NCBI GenBank assembly: GCA_003255065.1
Contig: QAOA01006931.1
Coordinates: 2,313,542-2,377,541 of the forward strand
Direction of reading: 5' to 3'
DNA length: 64,000 bases
From: Cercis canadensis
Lineage: Eukaryota > Streptophyta > Magnoliopsida > Fabales > Fabaceae
The position numbers and the translations under genes were made by a program. Below are positions 25,395 through 37,300 of this stretch, piece after piece (within the stretch, counting starts at the first letter, position 1; each line of letters opens with the position of its first letter). The notes beneath the pieces were generated by a model that saw only the letters and a program-made list of their open reading frames with translations, ran no database searches and was not told the origin of the DNA.

Positions 25395-26139
25395 ATATAT
25401 GTAATTTGAAAATTTATATATTTATTTTAAATTGAGCATTGAGATAAATATGAAGATAGAAGGAAGAATCGCCGTTAATCAAAAAAATAAAATAAAATAA
25501 CAATTATTAATACCAATATCAAGTATTTATATAACACTCATTAGGATAGCTTTCCAAAGATAGCACAACTTTAATAACACAGCAGCTAGAAATTTTAGCT
25601 GGTAAAAATAAACTTCAATAGCACAATTTCATTCACGTAGATGTTCAAGACAGGATTCGCAACCTCAATTTCTATTAGCCCCTATTTTATTTTACAATGT
25701 CTTGATTTATTTTAAATTATGGAATTGGGAGCTATACCTGCAATATTAGTAGAAGGGGATAAAAGTCTGTCTCGCAAAAATATTCGTTTCATCAAATCAC
25801 AGGTGTTTACCATGGAGGTTGATGATTTATTTTAAATTTGATTATTAGATGAAGAAAAATAATAAAAAACCACTTTTGTTAAGAGTGATTATTTCCCTAT
25901 TATTATGGCTGCCATTTAAAATGTATAAATAATTTTATTTTATTATAAGTTATTTTTCTTTTATATCCATATAATTCATTTGGCTAATTGGCTTGACGCT
26001 GAATCGTACATTCCTCTTTAAAAGTCTTGATCAAGCAATTCATCAAGAAGAGAACCCATGAGCTAAGTATATACATTCATAAAATTCGATTAAACGAATA
26101 GTTACGTCACACGTAAGCAAACAAGCCCCCAAAGAAAAG
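25395..26139. other. AT-rich intergenic DNA
   Basis: No gene or element boundary was recognised between the TIR elements and the end of the minus-strand gene at 26140. Confidence 0.5.
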
Positions 26140-27015
26140 TCAGAAAAATCTTGGTCGTCGGGCAAAACGAATGGACTTGATGGAGGCTTTAGAAACCAAG
26201 TAACCCAGACCCAGGCACATGACCCAAATTCCCAAATCAACGGCCCATCTTACTCCTTCAACGTCCAATCCATCTTCATATTCCGGGTCCGGGTAGTTGG
26301 AGTTGGATTGAGCATCTGAGATTGAATCGTCACAAGCACAAGAACAAGAAGTGCAGCAAGCGTGGTTTGAGACTGAGTCGGTATCAATATTATTACAATC
26401 AGAATAAGATAGCTCTCTTTCCTCTGGAATGTCCTCCAACTCCCACTCGTTGAATTTGAAAGGTTTCCTACTCCTTTTTCTCTTGAAGTTGAAGGTCACA
26501 GTAGTAACCCTCTCGGTGATGGCCAATTCTCTCTCGACGGCAACACAGACCTCGGCCTCTGAAACTTGAGGAGTAGAAGTAGGAGCAACACCATGACCAT
26601 GACCATCATCAACTTGAAGCTCGCACTCCAACTTGAACTGATGGTTGTGGTCTTTTCTTAAAATTCCCTTCAAGAACATGGCTTTGCTCAAATATACTTG
26701 GAAGTGCAGGCCTTGTGAAGCCCTTACCCTTTGTCTGCTGCCGAAGATGACTTGGTGGGGCTGGGCGGCGATAACCCGGTGGAGAGAAACGATGGCAGGC
26801 GAACCGGGTCGAATCTTGGACCCGTCAATCTCGAGAGCATTTTCTTTAATGCGAGGAAGAAAGAGGAGAGTGAGGGATTCGGGTAAGGGACTTGGAGCAT
26901 TCAAATCCGAAAGCCGGACAATGAAAGATTTGATTTTGAGGCCATTTGGATTTCGATTTCGATCCGAGCGATGAAGAATATGATGATGATGATGATAGTC
27001 AGTGGACCTGCACAT
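26140..27015 (-). CDS. intronless plant protein of unknown function with a C-terminal hydrophobic segment
   Basis: A single 291-codon frame with a true ATG at 27015 and a TGA at 26140-26142. Near the N-terminus is a His run (YHHHHH, residues 7-12) encoded by an ATC/CAT repeat. The first half is rich in beta-type segments (FIVRLSDLNAPSPLPESLTL, QVIFGSRQRVRASQGLHFQV). The middle has a basic patch (FNFKRKRSRKPFKF). Then comes an acidic region, a Cys cluster (CCTSCSCACDD), and near the C-terminus one hydrophobic segment (WAVDLGIWVMCLGLGYLVS) followed by basic residues. This suggests a tail-anchored membrane protein. It resembles a small plant family that some annotations label erythronate-4-phosphate dehydrogenase family, but I see no dehydrogenase motif, so I do not adopt that name. 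Confidence 0.75.
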   Translation of the reverse strand: MCRSTDYHHHHHILHRSDRNRNPNGLKIKSFIVRLSDLNAPSPLPESLTLLFLPRIKENALEIDGSKIRPGSPAIVSLHRVIAAQPHQVIFGSRQRVRASQGLHFQVYLSKAMFLKGILRKDHNHQFKLECELQVDDGHGHGVAPTSTPQVSEAEVCVAVERELAITERVTTVTFNFKRKRSRKPFKFNEWELEDIPEERELSYSDCNNIDTDSVSNHACCTSCSCACDDSISDAQSNSNYPDPEYEDGLDVEGVRWAVDLGIWVMCLGLGYLVSKASIKSIRFARRPRFF

Positions 27016-27074
27016 AGTGTTGTGGTTTCTTTCTTCTTGGTAATGTATTTAGAATTGGAATTTCAAAAAATGTG

Positions 27075-27112
27075 GGATTACGATTACGACTGCGATTGCG
27101 ATTGCGATTGCG
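27075..27112. repeat. hexanucleotide tandem repeat (GATTGC/GATTAC)n
   Basis: About six units of GATTGC and variants, 60-100 bp upstream of the start codon of the minus-strand gene at 26140-27015. It therefore lies in its leader or core promoter. Confidence 0.75.
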
Positions 27113-27827
27113 AAGGAAGAGGAAAAACGAGAAGGATATTTATAAATGAAATGAAAATAGAGGTGAAGCCAAAGGATGAGTTCAAAGTTGAGAGGCCGTG
27201 TCCGTGTACGGTTTTGATTGGGATTCAGTGGGTGGTGGGCATATTCTCTCCGTAAGCAGTAGCACACAGTTTCTGGTTTTGCTTGTCTGACATGTACAAA
27301 ACGACAAACTCCATTGCCGCGTGAAACGACGATCTCCTTTATGTCCATTTATTTATACATAAATAAATAATGAACATTTTCTATGGCATAAACTCAAAAG
27401 ATTATGATTGTCCAGCTGGGTAGCTTAGTTTTGTTTGATTAAGGAGGAACACGAACTTGGGAGTTTCTTTGAATTTTTTTTTTTTTGAGGGAGGAGTTTC
27501 TTTGATTTTAGGAGTGGAGGAACTCGTTTCTGTGTGCTGTTATGCTACCTCCTATTAGTAGTTTCATTCATTCATTATGGCGTGGCGTTAAAGATGGAGC
27601 CTTTGGTTTATGATTGCGTTATTTTGAAATTTCATTCATACAACAAAAAAGATGAACGAAAATATATTTGGAGGTATCTGGGACTGCAAGTGGAAGGGGT
27701 TGGCTCGGTACAAGAGTTTTGAGGCGATTAGGCTCGACCGACTGAGATTTGGAATGGGCCAGGGCCCAACCCACTAGTATCCTTTTGTTGCACATGCTAT
27801 ACTATTGAATTGAGGATATAAATATTA
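27113..27827. other. intergenic DNA upstream of the minus-strand gene
   Basis: Presumably contains the promoter of the intronless gene. No other gene was recognised. Confidence 0.4.
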
Positions 27828-28442
27828 TGTTAGAAAATTGAATGTGATAGAGCTAATTGTAACTAAAGTGATATGAGAACAAAAAATAGGACACACATAA
27901 TTTTATGGTAACTGTGTAGAAGGATTTTACTATAATCAGGAGATTATATATAACTCTCACTTTAACAAGAACTTACTTAAAATTTTTCATTTTCTCAATA
28001 CAAGGATTTTCTCAAGAACTCACAAGTTCTACTCTCTCTTGGATTGAAGAATTTTGTTAAGATGATTAGCAATGAAGCTGAAGCTCTTTTATAGAGCTAT
28101 TTTGTCACCTTTTTGAGGCGGTTTCCATTGCTTAGCAATGTACAGTAGGGAGCCAATAAGGAGAAAACATGTTACTACTTCTTTCTTGAAGATTGCGGCT
28201 ATTTCATAGCTTCAATATTTGACTTCCACCACTTGACAACTGCTGCAGTTTGCAGCTCTTTTCCACTTAAGATTTTGGCCTTACCTCTTCATTCACAACT
28301 ACATTTTTACATCTTCATGGTTATAATTTTTTACTTCAACACTACTAATCATTAATTCTGTCCATTTTCTTTTATTGTTGCCACACTTAATTTTATTTTT
28401 TTTATTGCAACTTCTCATGGGCATAACCCACTTTCTTTGACA
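27828..28442. mobile_element. probable solo LTR (Ty1/copia-like)
   Basis: The segment starts TGTTAG and ends TTTGACA, the usual TG...CA limits of an LTR. It is flanked by TATTA (27823-27827) and TATGA (28443-28447), an imperfect 5-bp duplication. Its interior resembles copia LTRs (ACACACATAATTTTATGG followed by AGGATTTTACTA). No internal retrotransposon coding sequence adjoins it, so it would be a solo LTR. Confidence 0.5.
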
Positions 28443-29765
28443 TATGATGTGACCTAAATTATTTTTTTAAAAAAAGAATATTAAGATCAAGAGAGAATAT
28501 CGTGTTCGTGTATGGCACACGCCACAAGGCTTTGGAAGAATATTATGTCACGGTCAGCAGTAGATGATAATTATGTAGGTATATAGTGGATGATTTCATG
28601 GTGCCTCTAATTATGGAACTCCATTGAATCAGTGATATAGGCTAGAGCTTGATTTAAGTTGAGCAAGTTGTGTTGGTTGATTGTAATCACTGAAGAAATA
28701 GTAAATACTAATAGTCGTATTGTGATGAGTCAATATCAGTTATTGGAGAAAAAGTGGTGAGCATATGTCCACACTCCACACCACACATGACTGCGCACCA
28801 GGATTGGTGCTGCCTGTGTACGTCAATAGTTTGTCTCTATTCTCTAGTCTCTATTATCCACTTCCATTGTCCATCATTACTTTCCGAACTAGATGCGCAT
28901 TCCGCAGCCACAAATACATGCATTTATTCTTAAAAGTTAAAACAACTCCTTTTTCTTTTCTCTATGTTTTTTCCTCTTCTTAAATACCTTTAATTGTCCA
29001 AGCACTTGAGACATCCAATTAGATTTCGAAATGTAGAAAAGTATAGTTAGAGCAGGCGGTAATTAATTGATGACTGATCTTGGCGCACTTTATGTGACGG
29101 AGATATACTTGAGATTTTGAATATTATATTTTCCAGCTAAATTACAAAATAGATCAGAAAGTATCCAAGTTCCTATTAATTTTTCTCTTCATCTTCATCT
29201 TCATCCATCGATGCATCCTTTTCAAACTGGATGCTGATTGACACACACAGGTGTAATGTATAGCCTATTTCAAATGTCGACCTTAGCCTGATTTTGGGAA
29301 GAGAATCTTTCCTACTAGACTATATCGTAACAACCTTATGATGCCCCATGGAGCAAAAGTCAATGAGGTAAACTACTTCTACACGATCGTATTATATGCA
29401 AATGCAAGTACTGCAACAAATTACATATTAGCTATATTCATAAATTCTGAAAATGATGACTCTGATTTTAGAATGGAATTTATAATTGTAGTAGAATCAA
29501 TAAGATGAACCTTGTTAACTTGTCATTTTTGAAACTGCTGCTGCCCATAACATGTACCGTTGTCCACTAGGTGCTTTCAATTATTGGTTTGAACTAAAAG
29601 CCAAACTATGACCAACTCAATTACAATTTGTTCAAATGCTTGTATTTCACCTCTTCCACAAACACATTATTTTCTCATCATTATGTACCCTTCTGCTTTT
29701 CCAAAAGAAAAAAAATCTGTCATACTGCACAGCTAATTACGGAAATTTACCGTCACAATTGTCTA
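28443..29765. other. no recognisable gene
   Basis: AT-rich intergenic DNA upstream of the YSL gene, with no coding or repeat structure that I can define. Confidence 0.5.
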
Positions 29766-29998
29766 TATCTACACCATTCAATAGCTAGGTTCACCAAGCA
29801 TAGCATCGTTATCCTTCTTTTGTAAGTTCAATCTGTGAGAGGCCAAGCCAGAACCTAAAAGAGAGAACAAATAAAGGTGAGGTATCTACACCATTCAAGC
29901 TATGCAAGCATAGCATCATTATCCTTCTTTTGTAAGTCCACTCAGTGAGAGGCCTAGCTAGAGCCTAAAAGAGAAAGAACAAATTAAGGTGAGGTATA
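29766..29998. repeat. 117-bp direct tandem duplication upstream of the YSL gene
   Basis: Two diverged copies (29766-29882 and 29883 to about 29998) both begin TATCTACACCATTCA. They share AAGCATAGCATC, TTATCCTTCTTTTGTAAGT, GTGAGAGGCC and AAGGTGAG. The second copy ends about 145 bp before the YSL start codon. Confidence 0.85.
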
Positions 29999-30142
29999 GC
30001 TTGTATTGGCATAACGCTGCTTAGCTTTATTTACTATATATGTATGACTGTAACTAGAAAATACATAAAGATTTAGATATAGATATTTGTTAGTAACAAA
30101 AGGATTGGCGTGCATTTTAGGGAGTTTTCTCAAGAGTTAGAG

Positions 30143-30625
30143 ATGAATAATATTTCGTCAAGTGCAGTAAAGATGGAAAAGAGTGAAGAAAAGAAAAAAA
30201 TTGAGAGAGGGGAGTTGGAAGATGAGGTGCGAAATGAAGGTGAAGGTGGAGGTCAAGGGGAGTTGGATGGGTCTGGGTGGAGAAGAATCCAGCCATGGAG
30301 AGAGCAGATAACATTGAGAGGATTGTTCGTGAGTATAATGATTGGAATCATGTATAGTATAATAGCCATGAAGCTGAACCTCACAACTGGAATGGTTCCT
30401 AATCTCAATGTCTCTGCTGCTCTTCTCGCTTTTGTGTTTATAAGAAGCTGGACTAAACTGCTACACAAGGCTGGCTTTGTTTCCAAACCCTTCACCCGCC
30501 AAGAGAACACCATCATACAGACTTGTGCAGTCGCATGCTATAGTATTGCCGTCGGAGGTTCACGCTTCACACTAATTTCTTTTTCTTTCTGTTTCTTAAT
30601 TAATTAATTATAAACTAGCTAGGAA

Positions 30626-30656
<31 letters not shown>

Positions 30657-33601
30657 TCTATATTACTTGTATTTAATTTTGCAGGAGGATTTGCTTCTTA
30701 TCTGTTGGGATTAAACAGGAAGACGTATGAGTTGTCAGGAGGAGTGGGCAGTGAGGGTAACAATGCAAGCAGTGTCAAAGAACCTGGATTTGGTTGGATG
30801 ACTGCCTTCCTTTTCGTGGTTTGCTTTGTTGGCCTCTTTGTCTTGATTCCACTCAGAAAGGTTATCATAAACTACTTTACTTTTCTTCTTCTTTTTTTTT
30901 TTTTTTTTTTAATTACACTCTATTTCTACACTATTTTGGAGGTCTTTCCTTTCTTTATATCATTAATTCAGCACTTTGGAGATCAATAAAGAAATGGAAA
31001 AGAGAAAATTCAATTTATAGGATTTCGTTTTTCCATTCTTTGATTTATTTGTTAGTAAGGAATTGAACTTGTTGTTTTTCTACTTGAGCTAAGTGGCACG
31101 AACTCCAGTTTGAGTTGCTTGTAATTAGTCACCTCTAGAATCTAATTTGTTCAAAACTTATATATGCAACTCATTCTGGCTCCTCAACAAAGAGACTCTG
31201 CTATTTGCATGACACACACACACACACATATATATACACACATATATATATGGCCGGGATACGTACTTGTAGCACTTTCAATGATCATTTTCTCACTCAG
31301 TGGTTAACTCATATATAGAGCTTCATACTTATGTTGTACAGATCATGATAGTAGACCTCCAATTAACATATCCCAGTGGCTTGGCAACAGCGGTTCTCAT
31401 TAATGGTTTTCATACCCAGGGGGACAAAATGGCCAAGTACGTACTAGACACTAACTTTTTATGTTTTTCAGTAAGCTTGATAATAATATTGTATTGCAAC
31501 TAAGGAAATCACAAAAAGAATCAACCTGAAGACGACTGATGATTATTTTAAATTGCAGGAAGCAAGTGCGCGGGTTCATGAAATATTTTACTATCAGTTT
31601 CTTATGGGGTTTATTTAAGTGGTTCTTCTCAGGGATAGAGGACTGTGGATTTGCACAGTTCCCTACCTTTGGGTTGCAAGCTTGGAAGCAAACGTATGTA
31701 TTCGTATTGCTTCTAAAAATATTTCTTTGGAATTAATTAAAATGTGTATATTTAAGGAGCTCCACATGGTATTAATCTTTAATTTACAATTTGTCAATGA
31801 CCTTTTTATTTGTTTGTTTTTGGGTAGATTCTATTTCGATTTTAGCATGACTTTCGTGGGAGCAGGGATGATTTGTTCCCACCTCGTGAATCTGTCTTTG
31901 CTTCTGGGAGCTGTGCTGTCTTTTGGAGTAATGTGGCCACTTATTGATAGGCTTAAAGGAGATTGGTTCCCTGAAACTTCAGAGGAAAGTAACATGAAGG
32001 GTTTATACGGTTACAAGGTCTGCTCTGTCTTCTGCAACTGCCTGCTCATGCTGTCCTCTCTTCTTTCCCTCTCCTATATATATATATATATAATGGTAGT
32101 CTTTATATTTTCCCTTTCACTCGTAGTATGGAGAAGAAGTGGACTTTAAAGGTACTATTTGAGTTGAGGGATCAAACTCAAACTGTATCAATTGTTTTAT
32201 AGATTAGATGGTTCTGCAATTTTTTGAATTTAATTAATCCTTTAATTCCAGTTAGAATCGTAATTCTATTTTATTCTAGTGGAGTAATGTATTCTAATGT
32301 ATTGTATGGATAATATCAATATATATAAAATACTATTTCAATCAAACAAATATTTCAATTATTCCCATGTTCGTATTTTGAAGTCATATATATATATGTT
32401 CCAGCCTTCCCTTAAACTAACTACTCATGAATCATTAATGCCAGGTCTTTCTATCAGTTGCTCTAATCCTTGGCGATGGCATATACAATTTCACCAAGAT
32501 ACTCCTTTCCACAATCGTTAACGTAATTGGCAAAATGAAGACCAGGAAACTCGATGCTGGTAAGTAGAAGAGCAGACGTGGATGAATTTTTTTTTTAATT
32601 AATTGATTAATTTTTATTTTTTTTTCTGGCTTACCAGAATTTAAACAAATTCTTTCCTGGCTGCAGCTGTAGGTGGTGATGGGCAGAGGAATCCCAATGC
32701 GACGAGAGAGCTTAGACAAAACGAGATTTTCCTGAGGGAAAACATCCCCATGTGGATTGGAATCATAGGATACATCACTTTCTCAATCATATCCATAATT
32801 GTAATCCCAGTGATGTTCCCTCCGCTAAAATGGTACTATGTCGTGGTGGCCTACATTTTTGCTCCGTCTCTGGCATTCTGTAATGCTTACGGAGCGGGTC
32901 TCACCGATATGAACATGGCTTATAATTATGGCAAAGTTGCACTCTTTGTGCTGGCAGCTTTGACCGGAAGAGAGAATGGTTTGGTGGCAGGTCTTATTGG
33001 TTGCGGTCTTATTAAATCTGTCGTCTCAGTGTCTTGCATTCTCATGCAAGATTTTAAAACTGCCCATTACACTTACACCTCCCCAAAAGCAATGTTCATA
33101 AGCCAAGCAGTGGGCACAGCACTGGGCTGTGTAACTGCTCCGCTCAGCTTCTTCCTCTTCTACAAGGCATTCGATGTGGGGAACCCTCATGGAGAATTTA
33201 AAGCTCCGTATGCCTTAATTTACAGAAACATGGCAATTATAGGCGTTGAAGGTTTCTCAGCATTGCCCCACCATTGCTTGCAGCTTTGTTATGGATTCTT
33301 CGCTTTTGCAGTTGGGGTCAACTTGGTAAGAGATCTTTCACCCCGAAAGATTGGGAAATGGATGCCGTTACCAATGGTCATGGCAGTTCCATTTCTGGTT
33401 GGGGCATACTTTGCAATTGACATGTGTGTGGGGAGTCTAACTGTGTTTCTGTGGCACAAGCTTAACACAAAGGCAGAGTTGATGGTTCCAGCAGTTGCCT
33501 CTGGACTCATTTGTGGGGAAGGACTGTGGACTCTTCCTGCTTCAATTCTTGCTCTTGCAAAAATTAAGCCTCCTATCTGCATGAAATTTTTTACTTCCTA
33601 G
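30143..33601 (+). CDS. Yellow Stripe-Like metal-nicotianamine transporter (YSL1/2/3-type)
   Basis: Seven exons (30143-30557, 30685-30860, 31342-31436, 31559-31693, 31828-32017, 32445-32559, 32667-33601) give 686 residues, close to the usual size of about 670. The start is the first ATG in frame. After an acidic N-terminus come [97 protein letters not shown] and a C-terminal [13 protein letters not shown], all YSL/oligopeptide-transporter signatures. There are many hydrophobic membrane segments. Family members move Fe and other metals chelated by nicotianamine across the plasma membrane, for example in xylem parenchyma. Wording of the [20 protein letters not shown] and MAKKQV regions favours the YSL1/2/3 clade. 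The gene ends 750 bp from the convergent HLB1-like gene. Confidence 0.95.
30630..30657. repeat. (AT)n microsatellite in YSL intron 1
   Basis: AT dinucleotide run in the first intron, shortly before the acceptor at 30684. Confidence 0.8.
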
Positions 33602-34350
33602 AACTAGAAGTTGATCGAACGCATAAAGTGCTGAATAGCTCAAGGTATTCCCTGAACTTGAAGCACGTATCAAACAACATCCAAACGCAATACATTCCCC
33701 AAAGTGTCACCATTACAGTTTAGCATTGAGAAATAGTGCGACATATTACCACTCTCCAACAAAAATAAGAATGCATGTTTCCTTTTTCTGTCCTCAGCTC
33801 AACTCTAGTAAGTAGAGTACATCCCCACCTCGTGATATGATATCCCTTTCCCATGGGCTAACCTGGTAATTTCCAATCTCTTATTTCTGAAAACTTGGCA
33901 AGACTTCGACCCATGAATAATCATACGAAAGCAAACCGAGGGCCATACCTGCAACCGCGCTCCAGGAGGTAAAAAAATACAAATGCGGGTGTGCATATGC
34001 ACCCTCCAAAGACTATCAGGTAGTATACTTATTCAAACCAAACCGTCTCTCTTTAATTTAAGTTATCGGATTTCATTGTATTATTACTCAGAAAGAAAAA
34101 CAGCTAGCCCTCGTAGACTATATGGGGAAAACGTGCAAAGTGCTGGTTAACGGGTAAAAACTCGGAGTTTTCAATAGTAATAAATTGATTTGATCCACTA
34201 TTCTATAATATACACAAGTTTAGTTTTCAACAACTAATGCTCAAAAATATTAAGTTGGATATCTACCTTATTAGAAGAAGAAGAAGAAGAAAAAGGTAAA
34301 TAATCTCAAGAGACAAATTACATTGTAATACATTTATTGAACTGATATAT
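33602..34350. other. intergenic DNA between convergent genes
   Basis: 3' flanks of the YSL gene (+) and the HLB1-like gene (-). A GAAGAAGAAG run lies near 34276. No further gene was seen. Confidence 0.5.
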
Positions 34351-37300
34351 TCATCCTGTTATTATACCTGCCAGTACATCACTTTTGCCTCGCACGTATA
34401 TTGTGTAAACAAGACGAATTGCATCCAGCCATCCATCCAACAATTCCCATGAGTCAGCAACCTCGATAATCAAAGAAAAGATACTTGAGAAAACAGAAAA
34501 GTGGTTCCCATCCACCTCTATTCTTTGACAGAAGATCCATATGCAAATGATAAGTACAATGACTTACAGGAGAAAAATAACAATGAGAAAGAGTGTTTAA
34601 TCATCAATAGGATCCCACTGAAAACATAATTGGCAAAGGCTAGAAGCCACATCTTTAATAATGTAAAATTTCACAACACTGATATTCAGACTTAGTACAC
34701 AATCAAGTTGCATATTCTAAAGCCAAACAAAGAAATTCAAGTACAACACATGCTAGAGAATATAGATGGAGCAGGTTTCAAATACTTCATCAAATATTGG
34801 CCAAAAAAAATGCCAAATATTCCAAAAATTACAGAATTTTTTTTTGTTGTTGTGGGGGGGGGGGGGGGATCATGAATTAAAATAATTTGTGCTGAGTGGA
34901 AGAGAGGTCAATTTGGAAATACTTAAAATTTGACTTTTCTACAGTGAGCCATACTTCGAGCATGTAGGTGCACTATATCTGCGTCTAGATGCAAGCAGGT
35001 TGCATATTTTTTCATGACAACATGGGCTCATGCTATGCAGCGTGTAGGTTTCAATTTTTTTTCATAAGAGGTTTCATGTAATTGCCTTCCCTCAATTAAA
35101 CTCAGTATTCACCATGAACACAACAAAATTCATCACAAGAAGCAATAGAATTGTGTATGAAATGAGGTTGACTACAATATTATGCAAGAATTCCAGCCAA
35201 AAATGAGAGAAAAAATGTTGGACAATTAAAGATGCAGAAGTGGTTATTTCATCATAAATGTGGATATGCAGTCATAACAGTCATGGTTCCGGCCTTATAT
35301 ATCCAACATTTTTCTACGTTGTCCTTAATCAAAATTCTCTAGAATACTATTTTTGGGTTCTCAAGAAACTAACATTTTATTCAAATGCGAGGGAAAGAAG
35401 CAAAAGAAGCAACACATACATAATTTGGAAAAAAAACTACAATCAATAGAAAATGAAGCTCACCAAGAAAACTGGTCCATGAATTGTATCAATGCAGAGG
35501 CCAGCACCAGGTGGTAAAGTCAGATCGGCACATGCTGATACCGAAACAATATCTGCAATATCAACTTTAACAGTCTTCTTGTCACCATTAACTGAATCTA
35601 TTAATCTGCCTGAGAGACTTCGAGATACTTGGCTCTGTTCACCTCTGTACATCTGAATGATGGGAGCAATGTAAAGTAATTATTATTTTTTCTTTAAAAG
35701 AAGCATTTAATATACTATAGGTACCAACAATGTTAAAACTGATCGTCAGTAGACAATACGGATGTTAATTTGTCAGACAATCAGAGCTTACCTGTTGAAG
35801 CCTTTCATGATTTAAAAGGAATTCTGATCGTTTCCAGTCACTATGAGGTGCAATTGGCTTCCCCGCAGGTGGTGCAGTTAAAAATCCAACTTTAAGATGT
35901 GGTAGTGGTAGCTGTCAAATTTTATTACTGTCAAATTTATTGTTTAAATGATGATTCCATCAACCAACACTTAGACAAGATTTGCAGCTACAAGGCTGCT
36001 ATAATGGAGGTCCAGTGCAACAGTATGGCTATTTAATGTGAAAGAATTCAAAAATTAAGGCATGAAAATGGAGCAAGGTTAAGTCATATAAGATAAGTTT
36101 TGTTGCTCATTACAATGTCAGTTACGGTTGAAAGTTTAAATGATGATAAATCCAAAAACATAATTTAGGAAAAAGAGTACTCACCATTGATCGCACCAAC
36201 CGCAAGGCACTAGTGTAAACCTGTCACAAATGACAAATAAAAGAAAAAACTTGACTACATGGCTGACAAGGAGAGAAGAAAGGAAACAAATTATTTAAAG
36301 TATTCATGGACAGAAGCCAAGAGAAAGGAAATAGAAGGGTAAATTTATAGCAAGATCTTTGCCACTTCATACTATTATTAGGGAGTCTGGTGCAGAGAAA
36401 GAGAGAGGTTGAAATAGATCCAACTTGGTGAAAAATCTTTTGGCCACACTGCAAAAGTATCATTTTTGAAACAAAAGAAGGAGGCACATGTTCCCTAATT
36501 AACAAACCTTTATAATCCACCAAATTGCCAATAAGAACTTACTATTGCTAAAGGGGAAAAAAGTAGTCACTGATTCTTACTGAATAGTTTGGTTTTAATG
36601 CATGAGCAGCCGCAATATATATTGCAGATTGGCTGTACAATTCATCTGGTGAAACATCTTTAGTACTGATGGATGCCCCAGTTCTTAAAGTGTCCTCTGC
36701 TAATCCATACTGCAAATGAGAAAATGGTGAGTGCATTACTTATACACAATTTTGTTACTTGTCAAAACTAGACAACAAAGTATATTGTGCAATCAAATGA
36801 ATGTAAAGAGAAGAAGAAATATCACCAGAACAGTTCCAAGATTGTAAATTGCACGATGGAAATCGAATTGCAACTGTATAGCTGCACGGAACTGCATTAA
36901 AGAATACAGAAACGTTAAAAACTAAAAAGACAGAGGGATTAAATCTTACTCGAAGGGCCACAGCAGAGTTAAAATAACTTCCTAGTCATTTTTCTAGTTT
37001 CCACCTTAAAACTTTGTACCTTGCTAATAGCAGTTCTTACAATTTTCTGCTTTTCTCGTGCTGGAACAATTGCACTGAGTTCCTAAATCAGAAACCAATT
37101 TAAAAAATAATAGAAACAAAGAAAGGAATTAATCGAAAGGTTCCTGCATCAAAGAAAAAATTACAAAGTTTTTCTAACAATTTAAACACAAGGTTTACCA
37201 ACAAAATTCTCAAAGAATGGATATATATATCACTAAGGAGGAAAAGGGGACTGGATATACTGAGAAGAATTAAGAGAGACTGGACCTTGAAAACTAAAAC

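Noticed and set aside
30110..30142. Extension of the YSL N-terminus upstream of 30,143
   Set aside because: It would need a GTG start. The first true ATG in frame is at 30,143 and the resulting length fits the family.
33805..34002. 65-codon minus-strand frame downstream of the HLB1-like gene as an extra exon
   Set aside because: The HLB1-like frame already ends properly at 34,351 and the peptide has no family resemblance.
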